DNA from: CP2-2F sp034432555
GTDB taxonomy: Bacteria; Chloroflexota; Anaerolineae; Aggregatilineales; UBA2796
DNA length: 64,000 nt
Reading direction: 5' to 3'
Assembly (NCBI GenBank): GCA_034432555.1
Contig: DAOUBW010000046.1
Span: 1-64,000 of the forward strand
Each line of letters begins with the position of its first letter. Within the stretch, counting starts at the first letter, position 1. The notes beneath the pieces were generated by a model. It saw only the letters and a list, made by a program, of their open reading frames with translations, did no database searches and had not been told where the DNA came from. Made by a program: the position numbers and the translations under genes. Shown here one piece after another: positions 24,322 through 32,249 of the stretch.

Positions 24322-26022
24322 ATGCTTTCTGATATTGCCATTGCCCAGCGCGCACACTTAAAACACATTCATGAGATCGCCGCACAAATGGGCTTAACAC
24401 CTGATGATCTCGACCTCTACGGCAGCCCTTATGTCGCCAAGCTACGCCTTGAGTCGCTGCCGAAACTGAGCAGCCGTCCGAACGGGCGCTATATTGATGT
24501 CACCGCCATTACGCCGACGCCGTTGGGTGAAGGTAAGACGACCACCACCGTTGGGCTAGGGCAAGCCATGCAGCACATTGGCAAGCGCGCCGTGATCACG
24601 CTGCGGCAGCCCTCACAAGGGCCCACCTTCGGCATCAAAGGTGGCGCGGCGGGCGGCGGCTACTCGCAAGTGGTGCCGATGGAAACCTTCAACCTGCACC
24701 TGACCGGTGATATTCACGCCGTCAGCGCCGCCAACAACCTGCTGGCTGCCATGCTTGACAACAAACTGATGCGCGGCAATCCGCTGCGGATTGACCCTGA
24801 TAGCATTACGTGGAAGCGCGTAGTAGACATGAATGACCGCGCCCTGCGGCAGATCATTGTTGGGTTGGGCGGTCGAGTGGAAGGCGGCGTGCTGCGCGAG
24901 ACAGGCTTTGATATTGCGGTTGCCAGCGAGGTGATGGCGATCCTCGCCCTGACCACTTCCCTAGAAGACATGCGCGCTCGCTTTGGGCGCATTGTGATCG
25001 GCTTCACCGAAGATAAGCAGCCCGTCACGGCTGAGCAGATCGGCGCGGCAGGTGCGATGACCGTGCTGATGAAAGAAGCGTTGCGCCCGAACCTGCTCCA
25101 AACGCTTGAAAACACGCCCGCCATCGTCCATGCCGGACCGTTTGCCAATATCGCGCACGGCAACAGCAGCATCCTTGCTGATCAGTTCGCCATCAAGTGC
25201 GCTGATTATGTGATCACCGAAAGCGGCTTTGGCGCCGATATTGGCGCGGAAAAGTTCTTCAATATCAAATGCCGCTATAGCGGCTTGGTGCCTGATGCCG
25301 CCGTGCTGGTTGTCACGGTGCGCGCTTTGAAAGCACACAGCGGGCGCTACCGCATTGTGGCGGGCAAAGCGCTGCCGCCACAGATGCTGGAGCGTAATAT
25401 CGCCGATGTCGAGGCAGGCGCGGCAAACCTGCTCAAGCAGATTGAGAACGTGCGCTTGCACGGCGTTACGCCAGTGGTGGCGATCAACGTCTTTGAGAGC
25501 GATCATCCCGACGAGATTGAGGCGATTCGGCGGATTGCGATGGAAGGCGGCGCGCTTGGTGCAGCCGTTTCGCGCCATTTCACCGATGGCGGACGCGGCG
25601 CAATCGAATTGGCGGAAATGGTGGTGCAGGCAGCCGAAACGCCTAGCGAATTCCGCTTCCTCTACGATCTGGAGCAGCCCATCAAGGCGAAGATCGAAGC
25701 AATCGCCACCAAAATCTATGGCGCGGATGGCGTCAGCTTTGAGCCGCAAGCGGAAAAGCAAATCGCTCTGTACGAGCGTGCAGGGCTGGGCAACTTGCCG
25801 ATCTGTATGGCGAAAACACACCTGAGCCTGAGCCATGATCCAACGCGGCGCGGCGCACCGAAAGGCTTCACGTTGCCCATCCGCGAGGTGCGCGCCAGCG
25901 TGGGTGCAGGCTTCATCTATCCGCTGTGTGGCGAAATGCGGACGATGCCCGGGCTTTCAGAGCATCCCGCTGCTGAGAAAGTGGATATTGATGGGGATGG
26001 GAATATTGTTGGTTTATTCTAA
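24322..26022 (+). CDS. fhs: Formate--tetrahydrofolate ligase
   Basis: A 566-residue ATP-dependent ligase making 10-formyl-THF from formate. The P-loop is TPTPLGEGKTTTTVG near residue 67, and the GPTFGIKGGAAGGGYSQV, GGRVEGGVLRETGFDIAVASE and ESGFGADIGAEKFFNIKCR segments are family signatures. The ATG at 24322 has AAAGGA at 24304-24309; an upstream GTG at 24283 is less likely. Fhs supplies one-carbon units for purine and thymidylate synthesis or acts in acetogenic-type pathways; no partner genes are adjacent. Confidence 0.97.
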   Translation: MLSDIAIAQRAHLKHIHEIAAQMGLTPDDLDLYGSPYVAKLRLESLPKLSSRPNGRYIDVTAITPTPLGEGKTTTTVGLGQAMQHIGKRAVITLRQPSQGPTFGIKGGAAGGGYSQVVPMETFNLHLTGDIHAVSAANNLLAAMLDNKLMRGNPLRIDPDSITWKRVVDMNDRALRQIIVGLGGRVEGGVLRETGFDIAVASEVMAILALTTSLEDMRARFGRIVIGFTEDKQPVTAEQIGAAGAMTVLMKEALRPNLLQTLENTPAIVHAGPFANIAHGNSSILADQFAIKCADYVITESGFGADIGAEKFFNIKCRYSGLVPDAAVLVVTVRALKAHSGRYRIVAGKALPPQMLERNIADVEAGAANLLKQIENVRLHGVTPVVAINVFESDHPDEIEAIRRIAMEGGALGAAVSRHFTDGGRGAIELAEMVVQAAETPSEFRFLYDLEQPIKAKIEAIATKIYGADGVSFEPQAEKQIALYERAGLGNLPICMAKTHLSLSHDPTRRGAPKGFTLPIREVRASVGAGFIYPLCGEMRTMPGLSEHPAAEKVDIDGDGNIVGLF

Positions 26023-26035
26023 CCAAACGCACCCT

Positions 26036-26063
26036 TGTGAGGCGGGAGGTTTTCTGCCTCACA
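26036..26063 (+). terminator. Possible terminator of fhs
   Basis: Stem TGTGAGGC/GCCTCACA with a 12-nt loop 13 bp after the fhs stop. There is no U-run, so it is only a candidate. The rest of the gap to 26175 shows nothing recognisable. Confidence 0.4.
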
Positions 26064-26175
26064 GATACACTTGAATTTCCAAGAAAACATTTACACACCG
26101 TCCCTTATTGACCCTTTATGAACTCTAGAAAACATGCTACCATTTTAGATAACGAAAATTGCCCAAACTAGGTGC

Positions 26176-26205
26176 TTGACAAGGAGAGGAGGCGTATGTT
26201 AGACT
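26176..26205 (+). promoter_or_regulatory. Promoter of the small HTH gene
   Basis: -35 TTGACA (26176-26181) is a perfect match; 18 bp later TAGACT (26200-26205) serves as a -10. The start of the HTH gene is 25 bp further. Confidence 0.6.
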
Positions 26206-26229
26206 GTGAACACTTGGGAGGCACGGGCT

Positions 26230-26451
26230 ATGGTGCGTAGCGAAACTCGCAAACAACCCATTGACCCACAAGCCATCTATAGTAGACAAGAAGCAGCTGA
26301 AGCGCTCGGAGTGAGCCTCAGCACACTCAAAAAGCTGATCAGCGCGGGACATCTGCGCGTCAGCCAGCCGGAAGGCGTTCGGCGTATTTTCATCAAGGGC
26401 GAGAGTATTCTCGCAATGCTTGACCAGACCGTTTTAGAAAGGCGTGCTTAG
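26230..26451 (+). CDS. Excisionase-type helix-turn-helix DNA-binding protein
   Basis: A 73-residue protein from ATG 26230, with GGGAGG 8 bp upstream. The core YSRQEAAEALGVSLSTLKKLISAGHLRVSQPEGVRRIFIKGESI is a MerR/excisionase-like winged HTH of the kind found in phage excisionases and BldC-like regulators. There is no integrase nearby, so it is more likely a host regulator or a remnant. Downstream, the same transcript probably runs through a 450-nt segment to a strong terminator at 26909-26948. Confidence 0.8.
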   Translation: MVRSETRKQPIDPQAIYSRQEAAEALGVSLSTLKKLISAGHLRVSQPEGVRRIFIKGESILAMLDQTVLERRA

Positions 26452-26452
26452 C

Positions 26453-26908
26453 ATGGTTAGCCAAATGGTGAGAGGAATTGCAATCGGGAAGATGAGCGCA
26501 TCTGCGTTCGTCGTCCGTGCGCGCCTCGCCGCCATCGAGGGCGCCGCCGCTAAGCCTCTCAGCGGTTTTACGAAGGCACAGGGTTCCCCACTGCCACGTT
26601 TGGCAGGGTTGCTCGGCGGAAAGTCTGCCACAAGCAACGGTGCAGGGCTGACAGATGCCTTGCCCAACTCACGGCGCAACGATCAGGATGATCCACGTGC
26701 CACGCAGTTCGTGAAACTAAACCGCGTTAACACGCAGCGAACGGGGAGTGGATACACCGCCAGCACTTGGCACGGAATGTATCCAATGCACATTAAAAAC
26801 GGTCGGTTCAACGTCTTGGGAACATGCCGAAGGAGGCTTATCGCGTAACAAGCGCGACCTTCACGCGGAGTGTTCTTTACCCGCAACGCACCTTGAGCAA
26901 GCACGGGA
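26453..26908 (+). other. Transcribed segment of unclear nature: 131-codon frame or structured RNA
   Basis: Between the HTH gene and a strong terminator lies a segment that is open from ATG 26453 to TAA 26848 but matches no protein known to me. It uses AGA/AGG codons that are rare in neighbouring genes. It also holds several good hairpins: CTGCCA/TGGCAG near 26591-26605, CCGCT/AGCGG near 26548-26566, and GGATACA/TGTATCC at 26750-26784 with inner CCG/CGG and CCA/TGG pairs. A structured non-coding RNA is therefore a real alternative. I searched by eye for tmRNA, RNase P and SRP landmarks and found none. Confidence 0.4.
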
Positions 26909-26948
26909 GACGTAGAGCCGAAAAACAGAGGTTCTACGTCTTTTTTTT
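26909..26948 (+). terminator. Strong intrinsic terminator
   Basis: Stem GACGTAGAGCC (26909-26919) with GGTTCTACGTC (26930-26940), 11 pairs including one G-U, 10-nt loop, then eight T. It closes the transcript starting near 26211. Confidence 0.92.
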
Positions 26949-26979
26949 GTCTGTCGGTGCCATTGGGAGTGACCAGCTT

Positions 26980-27225
26980 ATGTTGAGCAATCGTCTGGAC
27001 ATTCGCGTCTACCAGACCTTGTTTACGGAAGATCGCTTCGCGTCCTTATTCAAAACAGTAGATCGCTTGCACGATGTGGTGAGCGAAGGCAAGCTCGAAC
27101 AGGTTACGAACTTGTCTCCAGAGGAGGTGATTGGGTGGCTACAAGATATAGCTTACACAATCAACGAGACCATCAGAGAACTGCAACGCTCGGAAGCACC
27201 CGAAGAAGCAGATCAAGCGTGGTAG
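26980..27225 (+). CDS. Hypothetical protein, 81 residues
   Basis: A small acidic, mostly helical protein beginning MLSNRLDIRVYQTLF, with GGGAG at 26965-26969 fixing ATG 26980; the longer frame to 26824 crosses the strong terminator and is rejected. It contains LSPEEVIGWLQDIAYTINETI and an acidic tail (APEEADQAW). No family is recognised. It lies between two terminators together with a possible 54-residue gene. Confidence 0.65.
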   Translation: MLSNRLDIRVYQTLFTEDRFASLFKTVDRLHDVVSEGKLEQVTNLSPEEVIGWLQDIAYTINETIRELQRSEAPEEADQAW

Positions 27226-27287
27226 AAGCCTTTTTAGTGCGTTCAGTAATCAGTGTACGGTGCATATGTCCCATAACGGAGGGAACA

Positions 27288-27452
27288 ATGCAGTCTCAAC
27301 AAACCAGTCGTAGTGATGACGTTTCAGGTGCGACGTATGGCAAGGATGCGCCAGCCCTGAGCGTGCGCGGTGGCAAAGTGTTCGCCATCTACCGCATGTC
27401 CAGCGCAAAAGCACATTTGCCAAGCCCTAAACGCTCACAGGGTACGCATTAG
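27288..27452 (+). CDS. Possible small protein, 54 residues
   Basis: A frame with a good ribosome site GGAGGG (27279-27283 region) before ATG 27288, reading MQSQQTSRSDDVSGATYG at the start and ending in a basic tail (SPKRSQGTH). Its last ten codons and TAG stop are part of a terminator hairpin. No family is recognised. It may be a genuine small protein or the leader of a transcript that ends here. Confidence 0.4.
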   Translation: MQSQQTSRSDDVSGATYGKDAPALSVRGGKVFAIYRMSSAKAHLPSPKRSQGTH

Positions 27453-27460
27453 GGCTTTTC
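27422..27460 (+). terminator. Intrinsic terminator overlapping the end of the 54-codon frame
   Basis: Perfect 9-bp stem AAGCCCTAA (27422-27430) with TTAGGGCTT (27449-27457), 18-nt loop, then TTC. The 3' arm can alternatively pair in another hairpin (27454-27505). Confidence 0.7.
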
Positions 27461-27762
27461 TGGAACAATCCCATATGGTGAATGGGCGGATGGTTCTGGA
27501 AAAGCGCACAACAGCAGTTAAAGCAAGTTAACGCACACAACCGGAATTCCATCCGCAACCAGCACAGAACGTACTCATCATCCTGGGAGTGCTGGAAGCC
27601 ATTCAACCGAACGACTGTCCGAAACCATAACGACAATTTCGTTTTACAGCTTTGCGTGTGACCAAGAAGAGCAAGCCCACTGCGGCGGCACATCGAAAGT
27701 ACGGCTTGCTCCACAATCCCTTAGCATTCTTGCGCCAAAGTGGTGAGAACCACAATTTAGGC
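27461..27762. other. Non-coding gap without recognised gene
   Basis: No convincing protein gene on either strand. It opens with a hairpin GCTTTTC/GAAAAGC (27454-27505) containing inner GAAC/GTTC and CCCAT/ATGGG pairs. A 95-codon frame on the - strand (27427-27714) has no ribosome site and no resemblance to known proteins, so it was not called. Confidence 0.5.
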
Positions 27763-27774
27763 GATAATCTCTCT

Positions 27775-27913
27775 AGGTGATGTGCTTTCCGCCGCTGAAT
27801 CCCTTAGGCTTGGGTGCGGTAAATGGGTGTTGGCAAGCCTGCTAGGTCGATCAGCACACAGCGGAAAGCCTCACAGCGGCGACTAAGGCAACTTGGCTGC
27901 CGCTTTTCTTTTT
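27775..27913 (+). ncRNA. Candidate independent small RNA (unidentified, rod-like fold)
   Basis: A -10-like GATAAT (27763-27768) precedes a self-contained structure. The main rod pairs GCTTTCCGC (27784-27792) with GCGGAAAGC (27861-27869), GCTGA (27794-27798) with TCAGC (27851-27855), and AGGCTTG (27806-27812) with CAAGCCT (27834-27840), leaving a central bubble and a 21-nt loop. It ends in a textbook terminator: AGCGGC/GCCGCT and CTAAG/CTTGG around a GCAA tetraloop, then TTTTCTTTTT (to 27913). Length about 139 nt. The rod with central bubble recalls 6S RNA, but it is shorter and not proven. Confidence 0.6.
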
Positions 27914-28047
27914 GGAGCTGCCAGCAGGCGGCAGCGCGCATAGCCGACTTGAAAGTTTGCTTCTAAACCTACCACCCTCTAACACTCTGGCGCGGAATTG
28001 GCTATAATTCGCCCAAACTTTCTGCAAACAGGACTCACAAACGACCC

Positions 28048-28458
28048 ATGACGAACTTTCTCGATACACTCAGCGCTATCCTCAGCAACGCCTACATCCT
28101 GTTCTGCCTTGCGCTTGGGCTGTGGGCGGGCTTGAACGCACTGCGCGGCGATGGGCTAAGTGGCAATTTCTGGGGCGCCATGTGGTCAGGGACGCTTTTG
28201 GGCGTGGCGGGCTTGTTGGTTTGGTTGCTGCGGACTCTCGCTGGCGAAGACCTGCGTTGGGTCTATTTTCTCTACTCGCTCTTTTTCGTCTTGGTGCTGC
28301 CCGGCACCTTTTCACTGCTGCGCGGACGAGATGACCGCACTGCCGCCACCATCTTCGCTGGAGTTGCCATTTTTGCGGCGTTGGCAGCCATTTCGGCAAC
28401 CGATCCCTCACGGGGTGTGATCGTGCTGCCTATCTTGACGCCGACACCTACACCTTAG
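28048..28458 (+). CDS. Hypothetical four-helix membrane protein
   Basis: A 136-residue membrane protein with about four helices (for example ILFCLALGLWAGL near 17, GTLLGVAGLLVWLL near 48, VYFLYSLFFVLVLPG near 71, TIFAGVAIFAALAAI near 100) and a short TPTPTP tail outside. No known family. A TATAAT box lies about 45 bp upstream and an AGGA site precedes the ATG. The CheY-like gene follows 12 bp later and probably shares its transcript. Confidence 0.72.
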   Translation: MTNFLDTLSAILSNAYILFCLALGLWAGLNALRGDGLSGNFWGAMWSGTLLGVAGLLVWLLRTLAGEDLRWVYFLYSLFFVLVLPGTFSLLRGRDDRTAATIFAGVAIFAALAAISATDPSRGVIVLPILTPTPTP

Positions 28459-28470
28459 GAACGTTAGACC

Positions 28471-28863
28471 ATGAAACGCATTTTGATCGTTGACGATGAG
28501 GTCGATACCCTCAACCTTTTACAAATGATGTTGGAGATCGTTGGCTATGCAGTTATCACCACTTCTGACCCTGCCTATGCACTGACTTTAGCGGAGATCG
28601 AAAAGCCCGACTGCGTGCTGCTGGATATTATGATGCCGCAACTAGATGGCTTTACGGTCTGCAAGATGCTGCGCCTGCACCCAACCACCCACAACATGCC
28701 GATTGTGTTCATCACTGCCTACCAAGCCAGCAACCTAGAGGCGCGCCGCCTAGAAGCCGGCGCGGACATGGTTGTGCCAAAGCCCGCCAGCATGGACGCG
28801 CTGGTCAAGACCATTGATAGCGCCATCGCCCTGCGCCAAAATCAGGCTGCCCAAAGCAATTAG
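28471..28863 (+). CDS. Single-domain response regulator (CheY-like)
   Basis: A 130-residue receiver domain alone. It shows the acidic pair DDE at residues 7-9, the phosphoryl Asp in LLDIMMPQLDG near 52, the Thr/Ser site in FITAYQ near 83, and the Lys in VPKPAS near 105. No output domain. It lies 12 bp behind a small membrane protein; its kinase is not adjacent. Such proteins pass phosphoryl groups or act by contact. Confidence 0.93.
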   Translation: MKRILIVDDEVDTLNLLQMMLEIVGYAVITTSDPAYALTLAEIEKPDCVLLDIMMPQLDGFTVCKMLRLHPTTHNMPIVFITAYQASNLEARRLEAGADMVVPKPASMDALVKTIDSAIALRQNQAAQSN

Positions 28864-28875
28864 GCAATAGCCCAG

Positions 28876-28904
28876 TTGACTTCAGAACGAATGTTCGCTA
28901 TAAT
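28876..28904 (+). promoter_or_regulatory. LexA-box promoter of the radical SAM gene, giving a leaderless transcript
   Basis: -35 TTGACT (28876-28881), 17 bp spacer, -10 TATAAT (28899-28904). The spacer contains GAACGAATGTTC (28885-28896), a perfect GAAC-N4-GTTC LexA box. The ATG at 28911 lies 6 bp after the -10, so the message should be leaderless. A 9-bp inverted repeat GAATGTTCG (28889-28897)/CGAACATTC (28915-28923) brackets the -10 and start codon. Confidence 0.75.
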
Positions 28905-28910
28905 ACTGCT

Positions 28911-30083
28911 ATGGCGAACATTCAAATTGCTCCTGATCCACTTCAAAAGATCACACAGATGGGTGACGTAACGCTCTATGAGCCGGTGGGCGATCAACCC
29001 TTCTCAGAGCGCGCACGCCTTCCGAGCAGCAGGTATCAGTTGCACAGCCTTGCCGAGTGCATCACCAACGTCAGCACGCCAAACGGCAAAAAGCCCGTCC
29101 TCAAAACGATGCTGACCACCGCTTGCGAACGCGATTGCTATTACTGCCCTTTCCGTGCAGGGCGCGCCAAAACGCGGCGGCTGACCATCACAGCGGATGA
29201 GCTGGCAAAGGCATTTCTGGCAATGCAGCAAGGCGGTGCAGTGGATGGCTTATTCCTCTCATCGGGCATTATCAAAGGCAGCGTTCCCACACAGGACAAA
29301 TTGCTCGATGCTGCCGACATCATCCGCCGCAAGCACCGCTATCATGGCTATATCCACCTCAAGATTATGCCGGGCATTGAGGATGCTCAACTCTATAGGG
29401 CGATGCAGTTGGCAGATCGTATATCGGTCAATCTAGAGGCGCCCACCCAAGAACAGCTAACCGCGCTGGCGCCCCAGAAGCACCTTGAGCAAGAACTGCT
29501 GGCGATGGTGCGTATGGCAGACCACATTCGCCGCGCCCATCCGCATGAGAAGCTGGCGCGCACCGTGACGCAGTTTGTGGTTGGTGCGGTGGGCGATACC
29601 GACCTCGAACTGCTTGCGCTGACCGACAACTTGCATCGCCATCTTGGGCTGACTCGCGCCTATTTCTCCGCCTTCCATCCCATCCTGCAAACGCCCTTTG
29701 AAAACCTTGCGCCCACTGACTCCATGCGCGAGTTTCGGCTCTATCAAGCCAGCTTTTTGCTGCGCGATTACGGTTGGGAAGTCGAAGAGCTGCCCTTTGG
29801 TCAAGGCGGCAACTTGCCAACCAATGTTGATCCCAAGCAGGCTTGGGCAGAGGCACATCTGCGCGAACAGCCTGTGGAGTTGCACACAGCAGAGCGCGCT
29901 CAGTTATTGCGCGTGCCAAGCATCGGACCGAAAGGCGCAGAGGCAATCCTGAAGGCGCGGCGGCAAGGCAAGCTCACTGCTTTGGCAGATTTACGCAAAC
30001 TCGGCATTGCCGCTCCAGAGCGCGCCGCACCCTACATCCTGATTGACGGCAAGCGCCCCCTCTGGCAAGAGCGCTTATTTTAG
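28911..30083 (+). CDS. Radical SAM protein with helix-hairpin-helix tail, DNA modification/repair type
   Basis: A 390-residue radical SAM enzyme. The 4Fe-4S cluster motif is CERDCYYC (C-x3-C-x2-C) near residue 73, preceded by a conserved VLKTMLTTA strand. The C-terminal 70 residues contain a helix-hairpin-helix (LLRVPSIGPKGAEAILKARR), a DNA-binding fold. This is the family usually encoded beside a uracil-DNA-glycosylase-like protein and described as a putative DNA modification/repair protein; that partner is not in the window. A LexA box in its promoter fits a damage-induced repair role. Confidence 0.9.
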   Translation: MANIQIAPDPLQKITQMGDVTLYEPVGDQPFSERARLPSSRYQLHSLAECITNVSTPNGKKPVLKTMLTTACERDCYYCPFRAGRAKTRRLTITADELAKAFLAMQQGGAVDGLFLSSGIIKGSVPTQDKLLDAADIIRRKHRYHGYIHLKIMPGIEDAQLYRAMQLADRISVNLEAPTQEQLTALAPQKHLEQELLAMVRMADHIRRAHPHEKLARTVTQFVVGAVGDTDLELLALTDNLHRHLGLTRAYFSAFHPILQTPFENLAPTDSMREFRLYQASFLLRDYGWEVEELPFGQGGNLPTNVDPKQAWAEAHLREQPVELHTAERAQLLRVPSIGPKGAEAILKARRQGKLTALADLRKLGIAAPERAAPYILIDGKRPLWQERLF

Positions 30084-30218
30084 CCACCCTAAGCGCCGAA
30101 TTTTCTGCACTGGTAGACAGCTTTGGTAAAATTGCCTACCACTTCGTGTTAAATCTTCTTGCAAGGTGCGTTGCTTTCCGCCACAATAAACGTAACTTGC
30201 CCTTAGCGAGATGATGCT

Positions 30219-31529
30219 ATGCTCAGAAAAACTTCACAACCAACCGATGATTATGGGCGCGCTGAGGTATTGCTGATGCGTGCCAAAGCCGCCTACCGTG
30301 CCACACAATATGGCGAGGCGCTTGGCTTTGCCCAAGATGCCTTGAAGATGGCGCAGCAATTCATGGTGAATGAGGCGCGCTGGGCAGTCTTGCTGGATCG
30401 CGCCTATCAGCAGAGCGCGGAATGCCATGATCGGTGTGCCGACTTTGCCGAGATGCAAAAGACGCTGGATGAGTGGGCGTCTGCCACACCACGCCCTGAA
30501 GGGAAGGTGGATAACCTTGCCCTTTGGGCGCGCCTGAGCTATCGGCGTGGCGAATATGAGGCAGCCAAACGCTTTTTGGATGAGGCAGCCAGCCTTGCCC
30601 AAACCTGTGGCTATGCGGCGGGTTTGGCGAATGTGCTGCGTTTCCGCGCCGATGTGATGTGGCTCTCCGGCGAAGTGGAACGTGCCATCCCAATCGCCCA
30701 GCAGGCATTGGCACTCTTCGAGCGCATTGATCAGCCTGAAGGGCGTGCGCGCACCCTGAACACGCTCGGCATCATCTACACCTATTTAGGGAACTACTAT
30801 CAGGCAATTGTGCATTGGCTGCGCGCCATTCAGCTTTATGAAACGCTTGATGAGCGCTTCGGCTTGAGCATTGTGTGCAGCAACATTGGTGAGGCGTATC
30901 AGCACCTCTACGCCATGCGAACAGCGCTCTTTTATCATCAGCGCGCCAGCGATTTGGTGGAAGGCAAGCTCTCTAGCGATCTTTCCCGCAATCTCGGCGT
31001 GGATATGGTCGCGGTTGGGCGCGTGGAAGAAGGCTTGGCATACCTAGAGCGCGCTGTTGAAATTGCCAAAACCAACGGCGAGGCGGATAACACACTCCAA
31101 GCGCTTGCCAGCCTTGCCGAGTCGCTTTTGCAGGCTGAGGACTACGAACGGGCGAGGGCAGTTGCCCTTGAACTGCTGACCACCGCGCAGCCCTTGAACG
31201 CCACACGCCACGTGATCCGCGCTGAGTTGGTGATCGGCTACTGCCTGCTTGCCACCAACGACGATCTGGCTGCCCAAGAATACTTCCACGAGGCGTTCGT
31301 CGAATCGCAGCGCACCTCAGACCGTGCCATTATGTGGCAGACGCACGCTGCGCTTGGGCAGGCGTTCAGCCGCACGCAGCCCGAAACGGCTGCCATGCAC
31401 TATGGCATCGCTGCCAGCATCCTGAACGAGATGGCACACAGCATTGGTGATCCGCAACTGCGCGAGGCGTTTTGCAGCGCGCCATTGGTGGCAAAAGTGC
31501 TGAGTGCTGCCTCGCCAAGCCAAGCCTAA
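30219..31529 (+). CDS. Tetratricopeptide-repeat protein
   Basis: A 436-residue, all-helical protein without signal peptide. It consists of TPR units across its length, for example RARTLNTLGIIYTYLGNYYQA near residue 180, which is close to the MalT/AfsR-type TPR consensus. No enzymatic or DNA-binding part is present. It is 3 bp upstream of rsmG and probably cotranscribed with it. The 135-bp gap before it holds an imperfect inverted repeat TGGTAGACA/TGCCTACCA (30111-30141) around TAAAAT, possibly a regulatory site. Confidence 0.82.
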   Translation: MLRKTSQPTDDYGRAEVLLMRAKAAYRATQYGEALGFAQDALKMAQQFMVNEARWAVLLDRAYQQSAECHDRCADFAEMQKTLDEWASATPRPEGKVDNLALWARLSYRRGEYEAAKRFLDEAASLAQTCGYAAGLANVLRFRADVMWLSGEVERAIPIAQQALALFERIDQPEGRARTLNTLGIIYTYLGNYYQAIVHWLRAIQLYETLDERFGLSIVCSNIGEAYQHLYAMRTALFYHQRASDLVEGKLSSDLSRNLGVDMVAVGRVEEGLAYLERAVEIAKTNGEADNTLQALASLAESLLQAEDYERARAVALELLTTAQPLNATRHVIRAELVIGYCLLATNDDLAAQEYFHEAFVESQRTSDRAIMWQTHAALGQAFSRTQPETAAMHYGIAASILNEMAHSIGDPQLREAFCSAPLVAKVLSAASPSQA

Positions 31530-31532
31530 GCC

Positions 31533-32249
31533 ATGTCTGAACGCTTGGCAGCCGCCGCGCAGCGCTTATTCGGCATCACGCTTTCAGCGGAGCAGCAGGC
31601 ACAGTTTGCTCAGTATGCTGCCGCGCTAGAGGCGTGGAATAAATCCCGCGCCAACCTGACCGCTATCACGGCGGTTGAGGCAGTTGAGGTGCGCCACTTC
31701 CTCGATTCGCTCTCGGTGCTTAGCGCGGTGAATCCGCCGCAAGGCGCCAGCCTGATTGATGTTGGCACAGGCGCAGGCTTTCCCGGCGTGCCGCTGCGCC
31801 TTGTGCGCCCTGATCTACACCTGACGCTGCTAGAGGCAACCGGTAAAAAGATCGCCTTTTTAGAGCATTTGGCAGCCGTGCTGGGCATTGAAGGCGTGCA
31901 GTTTTTGCACGCACGCGCCGAAGAAGCAGGGCAACTGCCCGATCAGCGCGAAGGCTATGATCTGGTGGTGGCGCGGGCAGTGGCACACATGCCCGTTTTG
32001 GCAGAATACTTGCTGCCCTTAGTGCGTGTTGGCGGGCAGTGTGTGGCGATGAAAGGTGAGAGCGCCGAACGCGAAGTGCGCGAGGCTGCCAACGCGCTCC
32101 GCATTTTGGGTGGGCGCGTGGCAGGCATCGCCGCAGTGACCTTGCCTGAGGTTGCCGAGCCGCACTACCTAATCGTCATTGATAAAATCGCGCCGACGCC
32201 GCGTGCCTACCCGCGCAAGCCCGGCACGCCTGCTAAAAAGCCGCTCTAA
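31533..32249 (+). CDS. rsmG: 16S rRNA (guanine-527-N7) methyltransferase
   Basis: A 238-residue Rossmann methyltransferase with the RsmG pattern: WNKSRANLTAI near residue 35, RHFLDSLSVL near 55, and the SAM-binding DVGTGAGFPGVPL near 74. The VARAVAHMPVL strand near 150 is also typical. It starts 3 bp after the TPR gene and its stop overlaps the stop of the convergent gyrA gene by 4 bp. Length is normal for the family. Confidence 0.96.
   Translation: MSERLAAAAQRLFGITLSAEQQAQFAQYAAALEAWNKSRANLTAITAVEAVEVRHFLDSLSVLSAVNPPQGASLIDVGTGAGFPGVPLRLVRPDLHLTLLEATGKKIAFLEHLAAVLGIEGVQFLHARAEEAGQLPDQREGYDLVVARAVAHMPVLAEYLLPLVRVGGQCVAMKGESAEREVREAANALRILGGRVAGIAAVTLPEVAEPHYLIVIDKIAPTPRAYPRKPGTPAKKPL

Noticed and set aside
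24961..25836. 291-codon - strand frame inside fhs
   Set aside because: Antisense shadow of the conserved fhs coding sequence.
26453..26948. tmRNA, RNase P RNA or SRP RNA
   Set aside because: None of the landmark sequences (GAGGAAAGTCC and ACAGAA for RNase P, TTCGA-containing tRNA-like ends for tmRNA, GGAAGGAAGCAG for SRP) is present.
26824..27225. 133-codon frame starting upstream of the strong terminator
   Set aside because: It crosses the eight-U terminator at 26909-26948; the good ribosome site GGGAG supports ATG 26980 instead.
27427..27714. 95-codon - strand frame
   Set aside because: No ribosome site, no resemblance to a family, and it overlaps a terminator.
27775..27913. Fluoride, TPP, cobalamin or c-di-GMP riboswitch
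   Set aside because: GGTGATG near 27777 recalls the fluoride class, but the second conserved half is missing; the other classes' cores are absent, and a complete terminator plus a separate promoter precede the next gene.
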